A stretch of DNA of 15,731 nucleotides from Gammaproteobacteria bacterium. GTDB lineage: Bacteria; Pseudomonadota; Gammaproteobacteria; UBA6429; Thiohalophilaceae. The stretch is from NCBI GenBank assembly GCA_024641445.1, contig JAHEDA010000026.1, forward strand, positions 1 through 15,731. Reading direction: 5' to 3'. Under the pieces are notes generated by a model that worked only from the letters and a program-made list of their open reading frames with translations, did no database searches and was not told the DNA's origin. Both the position numbers and the translations under genes were made by a program. Within the stretch, counting starts at the first letter, position 1. Every line of letters starts with the position of its first letter. Positions 1-7,500 of the stretch are shown here, piece by piece.

Positions 1-463
1 ATATGCCGCGCAGCATGGCGCTGTCACTATGAAAGGCGAGGCCGAGTGTAGTATCGACATTCGTACCAGGCCCGCCCATGCCGGGCATCATGCTGGCGGG
101 GAGCCCCATATTGGAGTAACCCGCTGCCCAAGTGGAGTCGATATCGAGCTGGCCGTTAGGCCCACCGACGAGAACGTTAGAACCCGCGATATTGGCACCA
201 CCGGCCAGATCGATGCAGATAACCGGGATCTTGCGACCAGAGAGGGGGGCTAAGTTGCAACCGGCTCTGAGTGCTTCTAAATCAGGTGATAGCGCATTGG
301 CCGTACGCGGATTGAGTGCGAGACTCAGGAAGGCGCTGGGAATGACAAAGCCCGCGCCACTGACCATTCCGTAGCGGAGGAAGTCGCGCCGACTAACCGG
401 TTTTGGATGATCCGGGTGCAGTAAGGGCTCGTCCAGCGAGAGGCTTTTACGTTTCTTGGCCAT
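1..463 (-). CDS. DUF1501 family Tat-exported protein (C-terminus beyond window)
   Basis: The open frame runs from the ATG at 463 to the window edge (154 codons seen, no stop), so only the N-terminus is present. AAGGA lies 7 nt before the ATG. Residues 24-28 are SRRDF inside SRRDFLRYG, a good twin-arginine motif, followed by a hydrophobic stretch to about residue 57 (ending in TANAL), so Tat export is likely. The segment that follows (ICIDLAGGANIAGSNVLVGG, about 82-101) resembles the start of DUF1501 proteins, which have an alkaline-phosphatase/sulfatase-like fold but no established reaction. It is the last visible gene of a leftward operon, 27 nt after the LamG/cytochrome gene. DUF1501 genes commonly sit beside secreted cytochrome-like proteins in Planctomycetes and some Proteobacteria. 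The family call rests on the N-terminal part only. The function is unknown. Confidence 0.75.
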   Translation of the reverse strand, partial: MAKKRKSLSLDEPLLHPDHPKPVSRRDFLRYGMVSGAGFVIPSAFLSLALNPRTANALSPDLEALRAGCNLAPLSGRKIPVICIDLAGGANIAGSNVLVGGPNGQLDIDSTWAAGYSNMGLPASMMPGMGGPGTNVDTTLGLAFHSDSAMLRGI

Positions 464-490
464 AGTGTCTTCCTTATCGCATCCTTGTTG

Positions 491-3094
491 TTAGTGCACC
501 AGCATCGCGGCATTGCCGATCGCGGCGGCGCAGACGCCTTTCACGATAGTCGGTGTATCTGCGGTGCCGTTGGTAATTAGTGTGCTGATCAGGCTATCTA
601 GCTCAGCATAGGCTGTCGTGGGCAACGGCATGTGATCAAGCGCCGTAGTGTCGGCATGAACAGTCCTGTTTAGGAGCGGGTTGATGATTTGCCCGCGAGT
701 CGTAGCAATAGGCGTGGCTTTAGTACCGAACGTGGCAACTGGCGTCGCAGAATAGTTAAAGGTGCCAAATACGGAATCACGGAGGCTAGAGTTATTGACT
801 AATGCATTGCAATACTCAATGGCCAACTGGGTGACGCCGAGTTGTTGTGCCGAGACAAAGCCGCCGAGATTATCCACAGAGGGCATTTGCTGTTTCACCA
901 GCAAGTATGTGGCATTGACTGTGCCATTGGTCATGCTGACGCCTGTCATTGCGGAGAGGCTTGCATTGATCTTCTCAAATGTGCGCAGACCAACCGCAGG
1001 GACCACCGCTGTAGAGGTGGCCGGCACAGCGACAGCCGGTATGGTGTCGGTGATAGCAGGAGTCGTTGTATCGGTACCTAGTTTATCGAAGACGAGGAAG
1101 AATTCATCATGTTCTTTATCGGTATCTTTGGGGATAATCGTACCTACTGTGGAAAGGCTTTGGCCAGACGCGGAATAGTTTGTAGTGTCGACCGTCGCCT
1201 TCAGGTTTTTGAAGGCCTGTCCCACCTCGACCAGACGCCCGTTAATACCGATGCGGAGCCCTTCGATGGAAATAGGGGTCGTGGCGGTGTACTTCGGGTC
1301 AAGCACGATAAAGGTTGGGTTATAGAAGAGATAACTATATTGGTCGTAGTCCATGGCTTGGAGGACGATATAACTGTCTTTAAGACCGGTATGTGCATCA
1401 ATATTAAATAATACAAAGTAGCGTGGATCGATATCAGTACCGGCGTTGTGTTTGACCTGGTCAGCCGTCAGGGCCCGGTTGTGAATGGCCACCATGTGAA
1501 TAATCCCCTGCCATGGATTATTGCCCGCAGCCTCGCTGCCTAGTGTGAGTGGAAAGCGATTGTCCCAAGAGGCCAGGCTACCGAGATTTGCGGTATCGTC
1601 CTTCGAGGCCAGCTCACCATTGACATAGATGCGACGGCCATTAACAGGGTCGAAGGTCATGGCGACGTGCTGGCGGGCGTTGGCCACCTTGGCCGCTGCT
1701 ACCGCAAAGGGTGCACCATCTGCACCGGTGACATTACTGCCATCAGCCGCCGCCGCGCGATTATAACCACGGTAGTCAGCATCGTATTGGGTTAACGCCG
1801 CGTTACGCAGCGTAGCCCCCGCGGCATAGCTGACAATGGGCGCACGGTGTGCCTTGTCGGCAGGGGTAATCCAGGCTTCAATGGTGTACTCGCCCGTTTG
1901 GGTGATACGGTCATAGAGCTTGGTGGCACTCGAGGTGGTGTGGACGTTGCCGCCCGTCAGATTGATACCATTGCCGACAAAGGTTGCACCTGTGTCTGAC
2001 ACGGTCAGATTGATCGCAGGTTCGATGCCACTGGTATCCGCGGCGACAGTTGCGCCTGCGGCCTCTTTGAATTTCCACTGCGCGATAACATTGGCCTCAT
2101 AGCGCGCACCGGCCTCCTGTAAGATACCATCGGGGATATACATGGCCATGCTGGTGACCCATGAGGGGTCTATGGCGCTGACACTGAGTGTGTTTGCGTA
2201 GGTTTGAATAACGGTGCGCATGTCGAGCGCGCACTGTTTGATCATCTTGGCCGGGTTTAGTGGGTCGGTTACCTCACTGAGGTCCCAGCAGTTATGCCCC
2301 TCATCATCCAGTTTCCTCACAAAGCGGGAGTTGTTTGGGTTGGTCAGGTCGATTTTTTGTTGCGCGGCCTCGTAGGCGCTTGCGATGTCAGCGTTGGCAA
2401 AAAAGGGCGATTGTTTGGCCGTAGTGGTACTCCGGTGGCAGTCTACGCAGCGTACAGCGGGGTCCGTCACTCCGGTGAGATATTTATACACCGGGTCGAA
2501 TGTGCCGGGGAGAGAGGTCGTTGGGGGGAAGCGTAGCGTCGTCCCTGGAATCCGACTCGGATTTGTTGGGGGTACAAAATTCACTACCCGTTCTGTATTT
2601 GAAATCGTCTGTCCAGTCCAGTTCTGCAAGTAGGCGAGCATGACATCGCCACAGGAGCTGTTAGTACTCAACCAACAGTTGTGTCCCTCGGCTACCTTGG
2701 TAACGAGGCGTGAGTTACGCAGGTTATTAAAATCGACCAAGGGTAGGCCAGTATTGGTGCGAAAGTTCGTGACGGTGTCGTAGGCAAGATTGACGTTATC
2801 GCCTCGTGCAAACTGCGGCACCTGCCCACTCTCGTTGTGACACTGACCGCAGCGATTGCGTTGGCGCAGATTTTCCCACACGGCGACACGAAAATTCTGT
2901 ACATCGGTATTGAGTGGGGCAGGGCCACTGTAATTACTGGTAGCTGTTCCGCTTACTTTACTAATATTGGGCAGGCTCTGGGTCTCAGCGCCACCACCAC
3001 AGGCCCCGAGTTGCAGGACAGCTAGTGAAATAAGAATGGCGGCGAGCGGTCGGTGAAGACTGGCGCGTGTTCCCTGTGCAGCGAATAATCTCAT
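491..3094 (-). CDS. LamG-domain lipoprotein with two CxxCH cytochrome-like modules
   Basis: The protein has 867 aa. The start at 3094 is supported by AGGAG 7 nt upstream. Residues 1-31 form a lipoprotein signal peptide with lipobox LGAC (Cys32), so the mature protein is probably lipid-anchored. Two related modules follow. Module 1 has CGQCH (82-86) and EGHNCW (136-141). Module 2 has CVDCH (216-220) and EGHNCW (265-270). Each is followed by one more Cys (148 and 288), which may form a disulfide. Residues about 335-555 resemble a LamG/concanavalin-A-like domain (IAQWKFKE, YTIEAWITPA, GRRIYVNGELAS, WQGIIHMVAIHNRALT), usually a carbohydrate- or protein-binding fold. The remaining 300 residues, with a Thr/Pro/Val-rich stretch, are not recognised. 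The gene lies 64 nt after the single-heme protein gene and upstream of DUF1501, so the three are probably co-transcribed. A surface cytochrome with a binding domain is inferred. The heme and LamG calls rest on motifs only. Confidence 0.85.
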   Translation of the reverse strand: MRLFAAQGTRASLHRPLAAILISLAVLQLGACGGGAETQSLPNISKVSGTATSNYSGPAPLNTDVQNFRVAVWENLRQRNRCGQCHNESGQVPQFARGDNVNLAYDTVTNFRTNTGLPLVDFNNLRNSRLVTKVAEGHNCWLSTNSSCGDVMLAYLQNWTGQTISNTERVVNFVPPTNPSRIPGTTLRFPPTTSLPGTFDPVYKYLTGVTDPAVRCVDCHRSTTTAKQSPFFANADIASAYEAAQQKIDLTNPNNSRFVRKLDDEGHNCWDLSEVTDPLNPAKMIKQCALDMRTVIQTYANTLSVSAIDPSWVTSMAMYIPDGILQEAGARYEANVIAQWKFKEAAGATVAADTSGIEPAINLTVSDTGATFVGNGINLTGGNVHTTSSATKLYDRITQTGEYTIEAWITPADKAHRAPIVSYAAGATLRNAALTQYDADYRGYNRAAAADGSNVTGADGAPFAVAAAKVANARQHVAMTFDPVNGRRIYVNGELASKDDTANLGSLASWDNRFPLTLGSEAAGNNPWQGIIHMVAIHNRALTADQVKHNAGTDIDPRYFVLFNIDAHTGLKDSYIVLQAMDYDQYSYLFYNPTFIVLDPKYTATTPISIEGLRIGINGRLVEVGQAFKNLKATVDTTNYSASGQSLSTVGTIIPKDTDKEHDEFFLVFDKLGTDTTTPAITDTIPAVAVPATSTAVVPAVGLRTFEKINASLSAMTGVSMTNGTVNATYLLVKQQMPSVDNLGGFVSAQQLGVTQLAIEYCNALVNNSSLRDSVFGTFNYSATPVATFGTKATPIATTRGQIINPLLNRTVHADTTALDHMPLPTTAYAELDSLISTLITNGTADTPTIVKGVCAAAIGNAAMLVH

Positions 3095-3158
3095 TACTTA
3101 TCTCCTGACCTCTCGCCCCCAAGAGGCGATGCTAAAACTGTATTTTACTGACGGTAAA

Positions 3159-4484
3159 TCAGTTACCCATGCAATAGACGGCCGCGGTGGCGAACACGTC
3201 CTTGAGGTTGTAATTAGATTTGAAGCTCGCCGTCATGCTCTCGATCTTGGTTAGATCGCTGGTGGAGTTGGCGTCGTGTTCACACACGGTCCTGAACACC
3301 TTCTTTACCTGGCAGCTGGCAAAGGCCTCAGAATTGGCGAGTTCCTCGGCGAGGGATTGGGCACCAGTCCCCTTGCCAGTCAGACTACTGCTCCATCCTG
3401 TGCAACTCGAGTTGTTGGGTTCATCAGAGCACCCAAGCTTGGCATTGCTGCCCTCGCGCCAATAGTTTTGCCAATCGTCATTGGTGGTGACAAAGCCATA
3501 GCGAAAATTACTCGCATTGATGAGGTATTTTTTCTTTACACGTGTACCCGTTATAGGGTCTGTCATGCCGGGTGCGTTATAAACCAGTTTACCCGTCTCG
3601 GTACCTGCCTCGATGTCGCCCGTGTATTCGTAGTCATAGTAGGCGAAGGCCTGAGTCATTGGGTCCATACCGGCGTGGCAACCGATGCAGGCATTCAAAA
3701 AGATGCGGCTATCACCACCGGGGCTACGCGAGACGTCCTGGCGAATGCGGTCCGGGGCGCGGGTCACGTCCTTGATCTGCTCCAGGTCGTTGCAGAGCAG
3801 GTTCTTCATCGTGAAGCGAAACATGGCGCGGTTGGTGCCGTCGGGGAAAAAGGCGCGTGCGGCGGCGCGGGTGGTCAGGACGCCGGCGGTGGCATTGGTC
3901 GGGATGTCCATGTGGGCGGTCTGTGTTGTTCTGGTCAGATCGTCGCGGAGATTGATACCGCCTACATCCTGGATAGAAAGCCTTGCCTCCAGGTCCTCGT
4001 AGTGTTTGTTATCCGTCATGGAGTAGGTAGTGAGTCCGCTCAGACCGCTGGTATACAAAATGTTGCCCTGATAGGTATTGCCATAAAGAATCTCGCGGAA
4101 GTCGATATTGTCTTTTACGACCCCGATCACCGTGGCGACATAATCATTCAGTGGAGCAAAGACCGTCTGGGCCTCATTGGTCCAGGGCATAACGAAATTC
4201 TTGAGGGTGACGTTATAAAAGGCCGGACTGTCCATGGCGAGCATGGCGGCGGCCGTCGCATTGCTGCTGGAAATATCCGAGGCCATGGTATTCAGCACGG
4301 CGGTAGTAGGAGGCACCCCCGCAAGACGATCATAAATTCGGCGCGCCTGGTCCAGACTATTGGCGAGCGCTGAAGCGCTCATAAGACTGCACATTACAGC
4401 CGAGGTAATCAACCATCGTGAATTCATACGATTGGCTGATTTCTCAGAGGTTTCTTCTAACGTGGCCAGGTGTTGTGCAGGCAT
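3159..4484 (-). CDS. Secreted single-CxxCH protein, DUF1588/DUF1585-like
   Basis: The start is uncertain. An ATG at 4484 has GGAG 9 nt upstream (441 aa). ATG 4490 is too close to the same GGAG. ATG 4427 would begin exactly at a classic signal peptide (MNSRWLITSAVMCSLMSASA) but has no clear ribosome site. The frame is open to 4688, but that extension has no ribosome site and does not look like an exported N-terminus. From 4484 the CxxCH motif is CIGCH at 266-270, followed by AGMDPMTQAFAYYDYE, which resembles the CxxCH-xxDPxG region of DUF1588. The C-terminus (about 378-441, with LAEELANSEAFASCQVKKVF) resembles DUF1585. RRIYDRLAGVPPTTAVL near the N-terminus resembles the DUF1592 helical region. 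These domains occur together in Planctomycete-type secreted cytochromes of unknown reaction. It is the first gene of the leftward operon. A periplasmic or surface electron-transfer role is inferred. Confidence 0.8.
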   Translation of the reverse strand: MPAQHLATLEETSEKSANRMNSRWLITSAVMCSLMSASALANSLDQARRIYDRLAGVPPTTAVLNTMASDISSSNATAAAMLAMDSPAFYNVTLKNFVMPWTNEAQTVFAPLNDYVATVIGVVKDNIDFREILYGNTYQGNILYTSGLSGLTTYSMTDNKHYEDLEARLSIQDVGGINLRDDLTRTTQTAHMDIPTNATAGVLTTRAAARAFFPDGTNRAMFRFTMKNLLCNDLEQIKDVTRAPDRIRQDVSRSPGGDSRIFLNACIGCHAGMDPMTQAFAYYDYEYTGDIEAGTETGKLVYNAPGMTDPITGTRVKKKYLINASNFRYGFVTTNDDWQNYWREGSNAKLGCSDEPNNSSCTGWSSSLTGKGTGAQSLAEELANSEAFASCQVKKVFRTVCEHDANSTSDLTKIESMTASFKSNYNLKDVFATAAVYCMGN

Positions 4485-4502
4485 GTCCATTCGCTCCAGT
4501 GC

Positions 4503-4531
4503 ATAATATTGATAGATGCCCAGTATGTTAT
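4503..4531 (-). promoter_or_regulatory. Candidate sigma70-type promoter for leftward operon
   Basis: Read on the minus strand there is ATAACA (4531-4526) as a possible -35, a 17-nt spacer, and TATTAT (4508-4503) as a -10. Four and five of six positions match the consensus. Transcription would begin near 4496. This would make the ATG at 4490 nearly leaderless and favour starts at 4484 or 4427 for the downstream gene. The call is from sequence only and such matches occur by chance. Confidence 0.3.
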
Positions 4532-4561
4532 TTCCCGTTACCGAATTAGTGATCACAGGCC

Positions 4562-4579
4562 TAACAGGCACACCTGTTA
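4562..4579. promoter_or_regulatory. Palindrome between divergent operons, possible operator
   Basis: TAACAGG (4562-4568) and CCTGTTA (4573-4579) are perfect inverted repeats around CACA. The site lies in the shared upstream region of the two divergent operons, about 30 bp upstream of the candidate leftward -35. That placement suits a dimeric regulator controlling both operons. No regulator gene is in the window and I cannot assign a family. Two further inverted repeats are nearby: TTTCCC/GGGAAA at 4593-4606 (2-nt spacer) and AGGGTTCA/TGAACCCT at 4680-4687 and 4716-4723. Confidence 0.35.
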
Positions 4580-4780
4580 TGAATAGTAGAAGTTTCCCGG
4601 GGGAAAATTCGTGACCCTGGTCGCGGTTTAAACAGATATCTCGTTTATAGTGGCTAGCATGGGGAATTATCACCCATAAAGGGTTCATAATAACAGGGTG
4701 CAGTAACTGGTCGGTTGAACCCTATTTAGGAATGCTTGGGCATGGACCCATCGTACAGGATATTTCCCAAGGTTATCAGG

Positions 4781-7447
4781 ATGAATGAGATGCAGGTCGG
4801 TGGATATAAATTTTGGTTGCAGTTGCTCGTCCTCGTTGTGCCGCTTTCACTTTTAATGGGTTGCGGTGGTAGCGACAGCACCGTTGACCCGCTGGTATCG
4901 GATTATCCCCTGGCATATATAAAGCGTCCCTTACCGACCGATAGCAATGGTGTCGTGCAAAATGAAGACACCCGCCAGTATCTGGACTCAATTCCAGGTG
5001 GGGATGTCTATGTGCGTGACTATGCCGCCTCCAATGCACCGGAGCGGAACATTACCGCCGAATTAACCAAGGGACCGGGTGGCAATAATATTCTGGACGG
5101 TGACGTGCGCGACCTTGCCGTTTCCTACGATGGTACCAAGCTCCTGTTCTCCCTACGCAAGCCGGTTGATACGAATCTCATGCCGCAGTTACGTTCGAAG
5201 TGGGACATTTATGAGTACGAGTTTAAGTCGCACGCCCTTAGACGTGTTATAAACACGGATACAATAGCGCAGGCCGGGCATGACCTGGCCCCACAATATC
5301 TTCCCGATGGTCGAATCCTCTTTGTCTCCACTCGACAGAACACCCTTTGGACCAGTCGATTTTTCAGTGCCGCGTTAGAGCAGTCACGTACCTCCGAGGC
5401 GGCGGCGGTGCTACACATCATGAATGCCGATGGGACCAGTATCAAACAGATCAGCTTTAACCAGAGCCATGATTTTTCACCTACTGTTCTGCAATCAGGG
5501 CGGATCCTGTTTAGCCGTTGGGACAACCTCGATGGAGTCAACGCATATAACCTCTACAGCGTGAATCCTGACGGCACAGACTTGAAGATCGTCTACGGCG
5601 CGCACAGCCATAACACGGGCACGAATAACGGGGCGATACAATTCCTCAATGCACGAGAGTTGCCCGACGGTGAGGTGATTGCTATTCAACTGGCTCAGAG
5701 CGGGACCTTTCGTGGTGGAGATTTATTGCGTCTCGACCTGAAAAACTATGCGGACGCCAATCAACCGACGTGGCCAAATCAATCTGCCCTGTCCGGCAAT
5801 GGCCAGGTGTCACTTATTAGCGGTGTGGTAACTACCGCCGGCCAGGCCTCCCCAGGAGGACTCTTCCGCAGCGTCGCACCACTTTGGGACGGAACCAATC
5901 GGGCCCTGGTTAGCTGGAGCCCCTGTTTGGTCATCGAGAATAGCCAAACGGTGCTGTGTACCCCGACACGTCTCAGTGCTACGACGGTACAGCTGGCGCC
6001 GGCCTTCTATTCCATATATATGATGGACCTTGCGACGGGGAGCAGAGTGCAGCTCGTTCGTCCGGCGGAAAATGAGATGATTGCCGAGGCGGTGGTTGCA
6101 CAACCACGTACTGCACCAATGGTGATCTACGATAAAGTCCCAGGTAGCTCAACAGGTTGGGACACAGGCTTGGCGGCGCAGACGGCGGGTGTACTCCATA
6201 TCCGCAGCGTGTACGACTTTGATGGTAGCTTCAATGCGCGCGGTGGTGCAGCGACCTCACTCGCACAGATGGCGAACCCAAGTCAAACCACCCCTGCGAA
6301 TCGCCCCGCGAGATTTATGCGTTTTGAGGCGCATGTGGGGACGCCTGATAGTGATATCGAGGGGATTGCACGTACGCCTGCTTATACCTTTGGTCGCGCC
6401 AGCGCCATGCGCTCCATCATCGGGTATGCACGCATCGAACCGGACGGCTCAGTGATGACGAAGCTTCCGGCGAATGTGCCGATCAGTTTTAGCGTGCTGG
6501 ACAGTGAAGGTCGTCGCCTGGGAACTCGCCACCGTAACTGGCTTACCCTCAAGCCGGGCGAGACACTCAATTGCGTGGGATGCCATAACCATACGAGCGG
6601 TTTACCCCATGGCACGCCAGATGGTCCTACCCCAATTAACGCGGGAGCAGTGTCGAATGGTGCCTTTCCCGGTGCCAGCCCAACCCTGCTTGCACAAACA
6701 GGCGAGACCATGGCACAGACGCGCATGCGGATTGCCTGTACCTCAGGTCAGGATGTGTGTAATGACCTCAAGCCCAGTGTCAATCTGGTCTTTGTCGATG
6801 ATTGGTCTACCCCGACACCTGCGACGGCATACAGTTATTTGTACTCAGACCTGACCACGACACAGCCATCAAGTAATGCCTGTCAAACAAGCTGGACGCC
6901 AGATTGTCGAACAGTCATTAACTATTATGAGAACATTCATCCATTGTGGAGTTTGACACGTGGTGCGGCGGGGGCTGATACCTGTACCAATTGCCACAAT
7001 GTTGTCGATATCAATAATGCGAATATACCAATGGTACCAAAGGGGCAGTTGGACCTTACCTCCGGGTTGTCCGCTGACAACAATAGTCGCTGCAAGTCCT
7101 ATCAGGAGTTGTTTTTCCCCGATAATGAACAGGAACTTGTCGGGGGGGTGCTGACGGATCGACTGGTTGATCAGACGATTACCAATGCCGATGGTTCGAC
7201 AACAATAGTACAGGTGCCTGTATCCTATCCAGCTTCTATGTCAGCGAGTGGCGCCCGCGCCAGTTATTTTATGGAGAAGATGCTCAATATTGAGCTAAAT
7301 GCCGGGCGTGCACTAACAGGTTCAACCAACCATGCAGGTATGATGTCTGCCGCTGAGCTGCGTCTGGTGGCGGAATGGCTCGATGCAGGAGGTCAGTATT
7401 ACAACCAGGCAGATGGCCTTCCCGCAACGCCTACGTGTACACCTTAG
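4781..7447 (+). CDS. HzsA-related PD40 lipoprotein with two CxxCH heme motifs
   Basis: The chosen ATG at 4781 has AAGG 8 nt upstream and gives a clean lipoprotein signal peptide with lipobox LLMGC (Cys28). The frame extends to 4736 but adds a poor N-terminus. The protein is 888 aa. Residues about 100-455 hold TolB/PD40-like beta-propeller repeats (YDGTKLLFSL, PDGRILFVSTR, ADGTSIKQISF, SGRILFSRWDN, PDGTDLKIVY). Residues about 545-605 (IIGYARIEPDGSVMTKLPAN, then LKPGETLNCVGCH) match the pattern of the hydrazine-synthase alpha-subunit middle domain. Heme motifs are CVGCH (598-602) and CTNCH (735-739). The C-terminal MMSAAELRLVAEWLDAGG resembles the last helix of a class I cytochrome c. Extra Cys pairs suggest disulfides. 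Real HzsA works in anammox. Here no other hydrazine-synthase subunit is present, so the reaction is unknown and an envelope redox role is inferred. It is the first gene of the rightward operon. Confidence 0.88.
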   Translation: MNEMQVGGYKFWLQLLVLVVPLSLLMGCGGSDSTVDPLVSDYPLAYIKRPLPTDSNGVVQNEDTRQYLDSIPGGDVYVRDYAASNAPERNITAELTKGPGGNNILDGDVRDLAVSYDGTKLLFSLRKPVDTNLMPQLRSKWDIYEYEFKSHALRRVINTDTIAQAGHDLAPQYLPDGRILFVSTRQNTLWTSRFFSAALEQSRTSEAAAVLHIMNADGTSIKQISFNQSHDFSPTVLQSGRILFSRWDNLDGVNAYNLYSVNPDGTDLKIVYGAHSHNTGTNNGAIQFLNARELPDGEVIAIQLAQSGTFRGGDLLRLDLKNYADANQPTWPNQSALSGNGQVSLISGVVTTAGQASPGGLFRSVAPLWDGTNRALVSWSPCLVIENSQTVLCTPTRLSATTVQLAPAFYSIYMMDLATGSRVQLVRPAENEMIAEAVVAQPRTAPMVIYDKVPGSSTGWDTGLAAQTAGVLHIRSVYDFDGSFNARGGAATSLAQMANPSQTTPANRPARFMRFEAHVGTPDSDIEGIARTPAYTFGRASAMRSIIGYARIEPDGSVMTKLPANVPISFSVLDSEGRRLGTRHRNWLTLKPGETLNCVGCHNHTSGLPHGTPDGPTPINAGAVSNGAFPGASPTLLAQTGETMAQTRMRIACTSGQDVCNDLKPSVNLVFVDDWSTPTPATAYSYLYSDLTTTQPSSNACQTSWTPDCRTVINYYENIHPLWSLTRGAAGADTCTNCHNVVDINNANIPMVPKGQLDLTSGLSADNNSRCKSYQELFFPDNEQELVGGVLTDRLVDQTITNADGSTTIVQVPVSYPASMSASGARASYFMEKMLNIELNAGRALTGSTNHAGMMSAAELRLVAEWLDAGGQYYNQADGLPATPTCTP

Positions 7448-7500
7448 GGGTGCGGTACACTCTGCCGAGTGCAGGGTGCGAATAAGAATGAGCAGGGAAT

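Noticed and set aside
3276..4373. 365-codon open frame on the plus strand
   Set aside because: It lies wholly antisense to the CxxCH protein gene, whose frame has a signal peptide, heme motif and family resemblance. The antisense product is low-complexity in Gly/Val/Ile with no signal or motif and no ribosome site of note.
4781..7447. True hydrazine synthase (anammox)
   Set aside because: Only the alpha-like subunit pattern is present. No beta/gamma subunit or hydrazine dehydrogenase lies nearby, and the other genes look gammaproteobacterial.
7458..7471. Hairpin CACTC-TGCC-GAGTG after the HzsA-related gene as terminator
   Set aside because: The stem is only 5 bp, no T-tract follows, and the next gene starts 30 nt later in the same direction, so termination is unlikely.
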